From NCBI RefSeq assembly GCF_013390595.1, contig NZ_JACAWV010000023.1:343566-407565 (forward strand): a stretch of 64,000 bases of DNA. The letters run 5' to 3'. The translations under genes were made by a program, and so were the position numbers. Position 1 is the first letter of the stretch. Each line of letters begins with the position of its first letter. The notes under the pieces are model-generated. The model ran no database searches. It was not told the DNA's origin and saw only the letters and a program-made list of their open reading frames with translations. Positions 24,945 to 32,795 of this stretch are shown in pieces. This stretch comes from Rhizobium sp. RM. Lineage in GTDB: Bacteria; Pseudomonadota; Alphaproteobacteria; Rhizobiales; Rhizobiaceae.

Positions 24945-25358
24945 TCATTGAGCAAATACGCCGTCGAAGTCCTTGAAACCCTTGACCTCGATCGGATTGC
25001 CGCTCGGATCAAAAAAGAACATCGTGCGCTGTTCGCCGGGTTCTCCTTCGAACCGCACGACAGGCGGTATGTCAAAGGCAATACCGGCATCTTCGAGGCG
25101 TTTTGCCAAAGCAAACCAGTCATCAAGGCGCAAAATGACACCGAGATGCGGCATCATCACCATATGGTCCCCAACCTTGCCGGTCCGCGTCACTTCGAAT
25201 GGCTTTCCGAGATGAAGCGAAATTTGATGACCAAAGAAATCGAAATCAACCCAGGTGTCGGTGGAGCGGCCTTCCTCACAACCCAGCACATCACCATAGA
25301 AGCGGCGAGAAGCATCAAGGTCGGTGACGTGATAGGCAAGATGGAACAATGAACGCAT
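24945..25358 (-). CDS. VOC (glyoxalase/bleomycin-resistance) family protein
   Basis: The ATG at 25358 follows AAGGAAG. The 137-residue protein has paired beta-alpha-beta-beta-beta units with metal-ligand candidates His7 (FHLAYHVTDL), the central MMPHLGVIL His and a Glu in GNPIEVKGF. Features such as SRRFYGDVLGC and FFFDPSGNPIEVK are standard for VOC dioxygenases and isomerases. The family covers lactoylglutathione lyases, dioxygenases and epimerases, so the reaction cannot be named. It precedes the M24 hydrolase gene's end by 44 bp in the same direction and may be the last gene of the long minus-strand operon starting at 31800. Confidence 0.88.
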   Translation of the reverse strand: MRSLFHLAYHVTDLDASRRFYGDVLGCEEGRSTDTWVDFDFFGHQISLHLGKPFEVTRTGKVGDHMVMMPHLGVILRLDDWFALAKRLEDAGIAFDIPPVVRFEGEPGEQRTMFFFDPSGNPIEVKGFKDFDGVFAQ

Positions 25359-25402
25359 GGCTGTCTTCCTTTGGAGGGTAAAATCAATCCGGACCTGCCG
25401 GA

Positions 25403-26611
25403 TTATCGGATGCTCATATCGCGCGGCAGGCTGGAAAGAGGCTCTATGCCATTGTCTGTCACGATGACCGTTTCGGATGCGCCAACGGTCCAGACGCCGT
25501 AACTGCGCAATGTGGCTGGGAGGTGAAAGACCATTCCGGGTTCGATCAAACGCTCAACGCCAGAAAAAAGACTAAGCAGAGCGCCCTCGCCCCAATCAGG
25601 TGCAAACGCAATGCCCATGGAGTACCCGATGCGCTTGCGAAACGCAGCTTTGTAGCCGGCCTCATCGATGATCTTTTGCGCCGCCTCGTGTGGCACGGAG
25701 CACGCGACGCCTGGACGCATGACCGACAATGCAGCATCCAGCGCTCTCAGGGCGCAATCCATCATCCGCCTCGCCTCGTCAGGCGGGTTACCGATCCACG
25801 CACAGCGCATCAGCGCGGCGTGATACCGTGCATGGCTCCCAGCGAGCTCGAGAAAGATGGGATCGCCATCTTCGAGCTTTCGCCGCCTCCACGTCATGTG
25901 TGGAAGTCCGCTGCGATAACCGGACGAAACCAGGGGCTCCATCGCCATCGTTTCGGAGCCTGCGAGTGTTGCTGCTTCCAGCATCGCTGCCGCAACGGCA
26001 TTTTCATCCGATCCGAGGCTGCAACACGACAATCCGGCCATCAACCCCTTTTCCGCATATTTCGCGGCTGTCCGGATGGCCTGCAATTCGGCAGATGACT
26101 TGATGATGCGCAACGGTGGCAAGACAGCCGACCCATCCTCGATTGCGGCAAATCCCGCTTTCTTTGCAATGTCTGCAGCGAACCGCGGCGAGACGAACCA
26201 ACCGTCCAGCTCCATCGCCAGACGACTTGCACCAATGCCACGAAGCACGCGCGAAAGAGCCTCTGCCGGGTCCTCACCGTCCTGGTAGCTGACGATATCG
26301 TCGAGCCAGGTGTTGGCGACGGCACCGGGCATTTCAAGTTGCCGGACGAGCAGCACCGGCGGCCCGCCTGTCGGCATAATGAAGGCTTGAAACGCAAAAT
26401 ATCCGGCAGTCTGACGACCCGTCAGCCAGTAGATATTCTCAGGGCTCGTGACAACAAGGGCGTCAAATCCGGCCTTGTCGATCGCAGCACGCGCCCGTTT
26501 CTGCCGCTCAGCGAACTCCGCCGCAGGAAATGCGGCCTCGCAGCCCTGAAAACCTTTATATTCATGCACTGTCGTCATCGATCCAGGATTGTCCTGCGCC
26601 ATCTGCCTCAT
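25403..26611 (-). CDS. M24 peptidase-fold hydrolase, DoeA (ectoine hydrolase)-like
   Basis: The start is put at the ATG at 26611 because it overlaps the GntR stop as ATGA; ATG 26578 (MTTVHEYKGF) is an alternative. The 402-residue product has a creatinase-type N domain (SPENIYWLTGRQTAGYFAFQ) and a C-terminal pita-bread domain. Typical M24 metal ligands are altered: the region that normally holds two Asp reads FLELAGSHARYHAALMR, and the late segment is PDWGEG and VGASETVIVTD. The same ELAG...RYH pattern occurs in DoeA, which opens the ectoine ring. It may hydrolyse a cyclic amidine or amide. The true substrate is unknown. Confidence 0.85.
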   Translation of the reverse strand: MRQMAQDNPGSMTTVHEYKGFQGCEAAFPAAEFAERQKRARAAIDKAGFDALVVTSPENIYWLTGRQTAGYFAFQAFIMPTGGPPVLLVRQLEMPGAVANTWLDDIVSYQDGEDPAEALSRVLRGIGASRLAMELDGWFVSPRFAADIAKKAGFAAIEDGSAVLPPLRIIKSSAELQAIRTAAKYAEKGLMAGLSCCSLGSDENAVAAAMLEAATLAGSETMAMEPLVSSGYRSGLPHMTWRRRKLEDGDPIFLELAGSHARYHAALMRCAWIGNPPDEARRMMDCALRALDAALSVMRPGVACSVPHEAAQKIIDEAGYKAAFRKRIGYSMGIAFAPDWGEGALLSLFSGVERLIEPGMVFHLPATLRSYGVWTVGASETVIVTDNGIEPLSSLPRDMSIR

Positions 26612-27246
26612 GGTCGGGAAAGCCACCCGAGAAAACGGTTCTTGGCACTGTCGAAATGCGCCTCCATGGCAGCGGCTGCCCGGGGGGCGTCACGCTCCTC
26701 GATTGCGTCGATCACGGCAATATGCTCCCGGGCCTGATCAGCAAAACGATCATGGGTTCGGGTAATGGTACAGCGCCGTGCAATGCTGCGCAGTTCGTTC
26801 AACATCCCGGGAAGAAGTGCGAGGCCCGCGGCATCTGCCACAGCCTCATGAAACCGGTCGTCATCCATCCAGAAATTGTCGAATGCAGTGTCCTTGCCGT
26901 CGGCATAATCCTGCATGACCACACGCGAGGTGTTCAAAGCGTCAGTGAACGGACGTTCTGCCGCACGCGCAGCGGCCGCTGCTTCCAGAAGCCGTCGGAT
27001 CTGGATGATCTCGAGAAGCTGTTCCAGCGTGACAGGCCGAACCATCAAGGCGCCATTGGCCAATCTGGAGACAACTCCCTCTTTTTCAAGTCGGGAAATG
27101 GCTGCCCTGAGCGGCGTGCGGGAAATGCCGGAATCACCTGCGAGCGTCCGCTCTGTCAAAAGGTCGCCCGCCTTGAACGTTCCTTGCAGTATGCGCTGTT
27201 TGAGATCCTTGTAGGCCTGCTGAGCCAAGGTTTCCTTTTCACTCAT
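26608..27246 (-). CDS. GntR-family regulator, FCD domain (1)
   Basis: The start at ATG 27246 has AAGGGGG upstream. The 212-residue protein has an N-terminal winged HTH (LKQRILQGTFKAGDLLTERT, SGISRTPLRAAISRLEKEG) and a C-terminal FCD domain with the metal-binding pattern DDRFHEAVADAAG and EHIAVIDAIEERD. FCD GntR proteins are usually repressors relieved by a carboxylic-acid effector. It starts 10 bp after the carbamoylase-like gene in the same operon and is coupled to the M24 gene. It is one of two candidates for the AGTATACCANNNGTATGT sites. Confidence 0.92.
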   Translation of the reverse strand: MSEKETLAQQAYKDLKQRILQGTFKAGDLLTERTLAGDSGISRTPLRAAISRLEKEGVVSRLANGALMVRPVTLEQLLEIIQIRRLLEAAAAARAAERPFTDALNTSRVVMQDYADGKDTAFDNFWMDDDRFHEAVADAAGLALLPGMLNELRSIARRCTITRTHDRFADQAREHIAVIDAIEERDAPRAAAAMEAHFDSAKNRFLGWLSRP

Positions 27247-27256
27247 GTCGCCCCCT

Positions 27257-28498
27257 TCAAAGACCCGACCATGCACGGTGAAGAACCTGTACGGCCAATG
27301 CTAGATCGGCCGGGTTCATCGCCTCATCCGGATTGTGGCTGCCATTCCAGTTGCGCAGGAACACCATGACGGAATCCCAGCCAGCCTGTGCGAAGGCCGC
27401 CGCATCGTGGCCACCACCGGACAACATTGTCCGCGGTGAGAGGTTCATTTTTGCTGCGGCACCGGAAATTTCAGCAGCAAGACCGCTGGACAGTTTCGTT
27501 GGCTGGCTGCGAGATTGCGGCCCCAAAATGAAACGCACACCCCGGGCCTTTTCGATGCGCGCGATCTCGTTGAGCAGGACAGTATCTACCCGGTCCAGGA
27601 CCCTATCGTCGTCGCTTCGGATATCGACACAGAAATCCAGGCGACCCGGGACCTTGGCGAAGGCATGTTCATTGCTGGCCGCATCGACCCGGCCGAAGGT
27701 CACGGCGAGATCTTGACCATCCTGCAAGACACGCTCCCAAGCCGCGTCCATACCCACGACAAGATCGGCAAACGCAAACACCGCATCTGACCTCGCTTCG
27801 CGCGGTGCACCGCCCGAATGCGCCCAGGCGCCCTCAATCGTTGCCTTGCGATAACGCAAACCGCCACGCACGCCGTGGACGATGCCGAAGGCTTCGCTAG
27901 CATTATCGAGGACTGGACCCTGCTCGATATGCAGCTCAACAAACCGCGCCGGCGCCAAGCCAGGCCCCCGCAGGACAGCCTCCGGATCTCCTCCAAGTTC
28001 TGCCATGTGATCGGCGAGTGTGCGTCCAGTATCAGCCCGCAGCGCTTGCATTTCTGGTGCGGTCAGCCTGCCGAGCGCGGCACGCGAACCGACGTACGAG
28101 ACCGGAAACCAGACACTTTCTTCCGCCCGCGTCACCGTCACCACTATATCGCTTGACGGAACTTCACCGCTTTTGACGAATGCCGCGGCCAGTGCCACGG
28201 CGCCTGCCACCCCCGCCTGTCCGTCAAAAGCACCGCCCATAGGCACGGTGTCGAGGTGAGAGCCAATATAAAGCGGCGGGGCGGTTCGATCCTTGCCCGG
28301 CAGGCGCGCAAACAGGTTGAGCGCCGGATCACGCGTCACCTCGAGACCGAGCACCCCGCATTCCTCTGCAACAATCTGATGTGCGGCGCTTTCCAGTGCA
28401 CTGTAAGATGGACGGGTAAAGCCTGGTCCCGGTTCGGATATCGCATTGATGCGATCTATCATCCGGTCGATCGTGTCCTTGATGAAAACCTCTGTCAT
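27257..28498 (-). CDS. M20-family N-carbamoyl-L-amino-acid hydrolase / allantoate amidohydrolase-like
   Basis: The 413-residue protein has the hydantoinase/carbamoylase signature of M20C enzymes: GSHLDTVPMGGAFDGQAGVA (two metal ligands), TRAEESVWFPVSYVGSRA, ELHIEQGPVLDNASEAFGIV, and AWAHSGGAPREARSDA. The C-terminal metal-binding HDAAAF and SHNPDEAM are present. Such enzymes hydrolyse N-carbamoyl amino acids, allantoate or ureido acids to the amino acid, ammonia and CO2. Its start overlaps the dehydrogenase stop by 4 bp (ATGA). With 5-oxoprolinase genes upstream in the operon, breakdown of a cyclic imide or ureide is plausible. That is inference. Confidence 0.9.
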   Translation of the reverse strand: MTEVFIKDTIDRMIDRINAISEPGPGFTRPSYSALESAAHQIVAEECGVLGLEVTRDPALNLFARLPGKDRTAPPLYIGSHLDTVPMGGAFDGQAGVAGAVALAAAFVKSGEVPSSDIVVTVTRAEESVWFPVSYVGSRAALGRLTAPEMQALRADTGRTLADHMAELGGDPEAVLRGPGLAPARFVELHIEQGPVLDNASEAFGIVHGVRGGLRYRKATIEGAWAHSGGAPREARSDAVFAFADLVVGMDAAWERVLQDGQDLAVTFGRVDAASNEHAFAKVPGRLDFCVDIRSDDDRVLDRVDTVLLNEIARIEKARGVRFILGPQSRSQPTKLSSGLAAEISGAAAKMNLSPRTMLSGGGHDAAAFAQAGWDSVMVFLRNWNGSHNPDEAMNPADLALAVQVLHRAWSGL

Positions 28499-29442
28499 GC
28501 CAGCAAACGCTCCGGTTCATTGAGTGCCGTCACCGGACGTTCTCCAGAAAGCGCGGTCAGAACATGCCTCGCCGAGCCGATGGCGACACGTTTCAAGGCT
28601 TCCAGCGTGGTACCCCCGAGATGCGGTGTGAAGATCACCCGTCCGCTGGCAGCAAGAGGACCAATCGGTGCATCGTGGGAATAAACATCCAGCCCCGCAG
28701 CTGAGATACGGCCGTCGGCGACGGCATCAGCCAACGCGTTCTCGTCGACCAGACCGGCACGCGCTGTGTTGATCAAAATGGCCCCTTTCTTGATCATGGA
28801 AAGGGCTTGTTGGCCAATCAGTTCGCGGGTCTCCTGCCTGAGTGGAGTGTGAAGCGACACCAGATCGCATTGGCGCAACCCATCCTCGAGTGTTGGTGCC
28901 CGCTCGAAACCGTCGATGTCGGCAACGCGTGGCGAATACACGAGAACGCGCATGTCCAGTGCCGCTTTCAGCATCTTGCCGAGGCCTGCACCTGTTGCGC
29001 CCCAACCAACGATAAGTGCCGTTTTTCCAGACAGCTCCGAAAAGGTCTCACGCTCGCGAAAACCGAAAAGACCTGCACGCTCATCACGATCAGCTGCGGC
29101 TATACGACGGGCGGCCGCAAGCGCGAGCCCGAGTGCCAGTTCGGAAACGGAGCGAGCATTGGCGCCAGGTGTGTTGCAGACCAGGATTCCTCGTGCCGTC
29201 GCTGCCTCCTTGTCAACCGCATCGTGCCCGGCACCGTGTACCACGATAACCCGCAGCCGATCGGCCGCCTGTATCGCTTCCGCCGACAAACCTCTGTCCC
29301 GCGTGATAACGGCATCGCACCCCTGAACATACTGCGACACCACGGCCATGTCAGGGCTCGGGCATATCACCGGTTCAACGCCCGCGGCTTTCAAGATCTC
29401 CAGACCGTCGGAGTGGACCGGTTGGACAATAAGACACTTCAT
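28495..29442 (-). CDS. D-2-hydroxyacid dehydrogenase (phosphoglycerate dehydrogenase-like)
   Basis: The 315-residue product carries the NAD-binding Rossmann motif (LIVGWGATGAGLGKMLK), CNTPGANARSVSELALGLAL, the catalytic Arg region (LINTARAGLVDENALADAVA) and the catalytic His in FTPHLGGTTLEA. The family reduces 2-oxoacids to D-2-hydroxyacids or oxidises the reverse. It overlaps both neighbours by 4 bp (ATGA), between the GntR and carbamoylase-like genes. A D-amino acid transaminase is encoded at 32796, which could supply a 2-oxoacid, but a specific pathway cannot be assigned. Confidence 0.92.
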   Translation of the reverse strand: MKCLIVQPVHSDGLEILKAAGVEPVICPSPDMAVVSQYVQGCDAVITRDRGLSAEAIQAADRLRVIVVHGAGHDAVDKEAATARGILVCNTPGANARSVSELALGLALAAARRIAAADRDERAGLFGFRERETFSELSGKTALIVGWGATGAGLGKMLKAALDMRVLVYSPRVADIDGFERAPTLEDGLRQCDLVSLHTPLRQETRELIGQQALSMIKKGAILINTARAGLVDENALADAVADGRISAAGLDVYSHDAPIGPLAASGRVIFTPHLGGTTLEALKRVAIGSARHVLTALSGERPVTALNEPERLLA

Positions 29443-30089
29443 CCCTCGTCTGTCCTTTCGGGAAATTGCTCCAGTTTTGCGAGAACGGCGTCACGCGCGT
29501 GTACTATGTGGTCTGCCATTATCCGGCCGGCCTCATCTCCACGGCCGTCACGCAGTGCCGCAATCATGGCTAGATGCTCATCGCAGCTTTTCAGAAACCG
29601 GTCCGGAACCTGCGTGTGGTCAAACATGCAGGTGCGACGGCGCAAATCCTCGATCATAGCCGCCATTGTCTCGCTGCCTGTGGAAAGGGCGATCGTTCGA
29701 TGAAACTCGTCATCCACCTGACGCTGCTCATCATCCTCACCCGGGCCGTTCTGCTGCAGGTGCCTGACACGCGCCTCCAGACCATCAAGGATGCCTGGCG
29801 CGACCGCGGTTGCGTGCCGCGCACAATAGGATTCAAGCACCTGTCGTAAAAAGAAGATTTCCTCGACTTCCTTAGAGCTTAACAGGCGGACCCTCAGAAA
29901 CCGGCCATCCTGTGAGACCAAACCTTCCGCCTCGATACGCTTGATCGCCTCGCGTACGGGTGTGCGAGACATTTCAAGCGCTTCGCCCAGCTTGGCCTCC
30001 TGCAAAGCGTCGCCTGGCGTCAAAGCGCCTGACAGGATCATCTGGATGATTTTGCCATAGGCTTGCTTTGCAAGCGGTTGCGTCGTCAT
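29439..30089 (-). CDS. GntR-family regulator, FCD domain (2)
   Basis: The 216-residue protein has a GntR HTH (QMILSGALTPGDALQEAKLG, EALEMSRTPVREAIKRIEAE) and an FCD domain with the metal-binding DDEFHRTIALSTG and DEHLAMIAALRDG. It is embedded in the operon, overlapping pxpC and the hydroxyacid dehydrogenase gene by 4 bp each. Because it lies closest to the operator-bearing pxpB/pxpA intergenic region, it is the more likely regulator of those sites, with autoregulation through the operon. It is distinct from the GntR at 26608. Confidence 0.92.
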   Translation of the reverse strand: MTTQPLAKQAYGKIIQMILSGALTPGDALQEAKLGEALEMSRTPVREAIKRIEAEGLVSQDGRFLRVRLLSSKEVEEIFFLRQVLESYCARHATAVAPGILDGLEARVRHLQQNGPGEDDEQRQVDDEFHRTIALSTGSETMAAMIEDLRRRTCMFDHTQVPDRFLKSCDEHLAMIAALRDGRGDEAGRIMADHIVHARDAVLAKLEQFPERTDEG

Positions 30090-31054
30090 GGCATGTCTCC
30101 TCGAACATTTTGCCGGTTCGGCTTTGTTACCAGATTCCCCAACACGTTGCGCAACGCAGCACGCTCGAAAATCAGCAACGCCTCCGCCTCATCTTGCGAG
30201 ACGTAGTTGAACCGCACGCTGCGGCCGCTTGTAACCTGCGCAAGCCTTGGGAGATCGACGGATGCAACCGTGCCTATCTTCGGATAACCACCTGTGGTCT
30301 GCCGCTCCGCCATCAACACGATCGGCCGGCCGGATGACGGAACCTGAATGGAACCGGCAGACGTCCCGTCGGAAACGATGTCATGGCCACGCTCGGCATG
30401 AATTTTCTGTCCATCCAGTATTTGTGCCATCCGGTCTCGCGCAGCAGAAACAATGAAGTCCGCCTGCGTGAAGGCCTTGCGTGTCTCTGCTGAGAAATAG
30501 TCGTCCTGTGGACCCGGGACGACCCTGATCGGGCGCACTGATCGTCTCCACATACCACTCAACGCCATCTCGTTTTTCGAATGGGCTTCGTGAAGAGACA
30601 AGCGATCTCCTGCCTGCAGCCGGCGGCCGTCCAAGCCACCGACACCGCTGCGCAAGTGTGTGGAGAGCGAGCCAAGCACGGATGGCAAGTCTATGCCACC
30701 CGCGAACGCCAGATACCCCCACACGCAGTCGCGCAAAGCACCGATATGCAATTGCTGCCCCGGCTCCATCCTGTAGCTTTCCCACGGGTGCAGGGCCGTC
30801 CCATCGAGATGAATGCTGACATCGCCGCCCGTTACCGAGAACAGTGCAGGTTGCGAGACGGAAAACCTGCCACCGACACCGGCAAACTCCAGAGCGGCCG
30901 CATTGCCATGATTGCCGACGAGTGCATTGGCAATCCGGAAAGAGGGCGTATCCATTGGGCCGCAGCCGGATACGCCCGCATGGTGCAGCCCTTTCCGCCC
31001 AAGATCCTGAACGGTCGCCATCGGCCCGACCTGATGAATATCGAGCACATTCAT
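30086..31054 (-). CDS. pxpC: 5-oxoprolinase subunit C (PxpC, KipA-like)
   Basis: The 322-residue protein shows the carboxyltransferase-domain subfamily 2 features of PxpC/KipA: GPMATVQDLGRKGLHHAGVS, GPMDTPSFRIANALVGN, ALEFAGVGGRFSV, LRSGVGGLDGRRLQAGD, RPIRVVPGPQDDYFS and MAERQTTGGYPKIGTVAS. PxpA, PxpB and PxpC together hydrolyse 5-oxo-L-proline to glutamate with ATP. The gene overlaps pxpB and the GntR gene by 4 bp on either side. All three subunits are present in this locus, so the enzyme is likely complete. Confidence 0.93.
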   Translation of the reverse strand: MNVLDIHQVGPMATVQDLGRKGLHHAGVSGCGPMDTPSFRIANALVGNHGNAAALEFAGVGGRFSVSQPALFSVTGGDVSIHLDGTALHPWESYRMEPGQQLHIGALRDCVWGYLAFAGGIDLPSVLGSLSTHLRSGVGGLDGRRLQAGDRLSLHEAHSKNEMALSGMWRRSVRPIRVVPGPQDDYFSAETRKAFTQADFIVSAARDRMAQILDGQKIHAERGHDIVSDGTSAGSIQVPSSGRPIVLMAERQTTGGYPKIGTVASVDLPRLAQVTSGRSVRFNYVSQDEAEALLIFERAALRNVLGNLVTKPNRQNVRGDMP

Positions 31055-31800
31055 GGCTGCAACCCCATGATGTTTTCACCTGCGGCGATAGCGCGATCGA
31101 GCTCGGCCCCCTCGCTCTCGCTGACAGGACGAAATCGAACGCGGTCACCTGCCTTCAACAGGAAGGGTTGAAGCCGTTGCGGGTCAAAAAGCTTGAGCGG
31201 GGTACGCCCGATAAAACGCCAACCACTTGGCCCGGCAACCGAGTTGACGCTCGCCTGCTTGCCGCCGATACCAACGGCACCCGCCTCGATGCGTTGACGC
31301 GGCGTCGCAAGGCGCGGTGTGTGCAGGGCCTCCGGCAAGCCGCCGAGATAAGCAAATCCTGGAGCAAAACCAATCATGTAGACGCGGTACTCGACAGAGC
31401 TGTGCATCTGAATAAGGGCATCGGGCGACAAGCCCTTCATTCCCGCCAACTCTTCGAGATCGAGACCGACGGTTCCGCCATAGACGACAGGAATTTCGAA
31501 TTGACGGGATGGACGCGCATCCGCAATCAGCGAGGACAGACGCTGAAGCAATGCTCCAGAAAGCATCCGGCCCCGAACGATTTCAGGATCATACATCACC
31601 ATCAGGGATCGGTAAGTCGGAACGAGCTCGTCAATTCCGTCGATGGGATTGACGGCAAGATCATCAGCAAGAGCAATAACGCGCGCGCTTACGCTTTCAT
31701 CGATCTCGTCGGACAACTCAACAGATATGGCGCTATCACCGCAAGCAAGAATGCGCGGAAACTTGTCAGCCTCTCGAATCCGTATTTCCTTACCGGTCAT
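31051..31800 (-). CDS. pxpB: 5-oxoprolinase subunit B (PxpB, KipI-like)
   Basis: The start is the ATG at 31800; an in-frame GTG at 31815 is an alternative. The 249-residue product has the carboxyltransferase subfamily 1 features of PxpB/KipI: GDSAISVELSDEIDES, VPTYRSLMVMYDPE, VYGGTVGLDLEELA, the highly conserved YMIGFAPGFAYLGGL, TPRLATPRQRIEAGAVGIGG and the end of the domain, GPSGWRFIGRTPLKLFDP. It heads the minus-strand operon running to about 24945, with a GntR-type operator 41 bp upstream, and is divergent from pxpA. Confidence 0.93.
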   Translation of the reverse strand: MTGKEIRIREADKFPRILACGDSAISVELSDEIDESVSARVIALADDLAVNPIDGIDELVPTYRSLMVMYDPEIVRGRMLSGALLQRLSSLIADARPSRQFEIPVVYGGTVGLDLEELAGMKGLSPDALIQMHSSVEYRVYMIGFAPGFAYLGGLPEALHTPRLATPRQRIEAGAVGIGGKQASVNSVAGPSGWRFIGRTPLKLFDPQRLQPFLLKAGDRVRFRPVSESEGAELDRAIAAGENIMGLQP

Positions 31801-31840
31801 GCACGCTCGATTCACGATATTAGTTTCATCGATATATTTC

Positions 31841-31858
31841 AGTATACCAGCAGTATGT
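31841..31858. promoter_or_regulatory. GntR-type operator, copy 2
   Basis: AGTATACCAGCAGTATGT, 41 bp upstream of the pxpB start, matches the AGTATACCANNNGTATGT pattern of the copies at 23870 and 31930. The position overlaps the expected promoter of the minus-strand operon. Confidence 0.65.
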
Positions 31859-31929
31859 CAACGATAACAGTGTGGTGAAGCGCTCGGCTCCTGAATCTGA
31901 AACCACGCGACAAGCTCGCTTGAATTTTG

Positions 31930-31947
31930 AGTATACCACCTGTATGT
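31930..31947. promoter_or_regulatory. GntR-type operator, copy 3
   Basis: AGTATACCACCTGTATGT lies 61 bp upstream of the pxpA start and 89 bp from copy 2, in the same orientation. The pair could permit cooperative binding or looping across the divergent promoters. Confidence 0.65.
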
Positions 31948-32007
31948 CCGAATGGATACATCTGCGGCGCGCACCGCGAAACGCTCAACAATAAGGGGAG
32001 CCGACCG

Positions 32008-32781
32008 ATGGCAACAATCGATCTGAACTGCGACATGGGCGAAAGCTTCGGTGCCTGGACGATGGGCGAGGATGCGATCATGATGGACCTGATCACCAGT
32101 GCCAACATTGCTTGCGGCTTCCACGCCGGAGACCCGGTCGTGATGCGCGACAGCATTCTGGCAGCCAAGGCACGCGGAGTTTCCATCGGCGCCCACCCGT
32201 CATTCATGGATCTTTACGGTTTCGGTCGACGCCGCATCTATGGCGAACGCCCCGCCGATGTAGAGGCGCAACTGATTTATCAGATTGCCGCAATGCAGGG
32301 CATGGCGACATCGCTTTCCTGGCCCATGACGCACGTCAAAACCCATGGTGCTCTGGGCAACATCGCCGCCATTGAACCCGAACTTGCCAAGGTCTGCGTG
32401 AGCGCCATCAAGGCTGTCGATCCGTCGCTGACCTTTATCACCCTACCTTACTCCGAAACGATGAAAGCAGCCGAGAAAGCCGGGCTGCGCGTCGCCTGCG
32501 AAGTCTACGCCGATCGCACCTATGACGATAATGGCATGCTGACCTCGCGACAGACCGAAGGCGCAGTCATTCACGATCCGGCGCAAAGCGTCGAGCAGGT
32601 CTTGTCGATGGTCTGCGACGGGATTATTCCAACGACGGGCGGCAAGAAACTGCCGGTGGAGGCTGCAACGATCTGCGTTCATGGCGACACCCGCGGCGCG
32701 GCGGAAACTGCGCGCGCACTCCGCACGACATTAACACGGCACGGGCTGGAATTTGCCCCCTTCGCCAAACCAAACATCTGA
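32008..32781 (+). CDS. pxpA: 5-oxoprolinase subunit A (PxpA, LamB/YcsF family)
   Basis: The ATG at 32008 follows AAGGGGAG. The 257-residue protein has the LamB/YcsF hallmarks: IDLNCDMGESFGAWTMGED, SANIACGFHAGDPVVMRDSI, GVSIGAHPSFMDLYGFGRR, VKTHGALGN and the C-terminal TICVHGDT. In the PxpABC enzyme this subunit performs the ring-opening step. It is transcribed away from pxpB and followed 14 bp later by a D-amino acid transaminase gene, with an operator copy in the promoter region. Confidence 0.94.
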   Translation: MATIDLNCDMGESFGAWTMGEDAIMMDLITSANIACGFHAGDPVVMRDSILAAKARGVSIGAHPSFMDLYGFGRRRIYGERPADVEAQLIYQIAAMQGMATSLSWPMTHVKTHGALGNIAAIEPELAKVCVSAIKAVDPSLTFITLPYSETMKAAEKAGLRVACEVYADRTYDDNGMLTSRQTEGAVIHDPAQSVEQVLSMVCDGIIPTTGGKKLPVEAATICVHGDTRGAAETARALRTTLTRHGLEFAPFAKPNI

Positions 32782-32795
32782 ACCGGAGATCCGCA

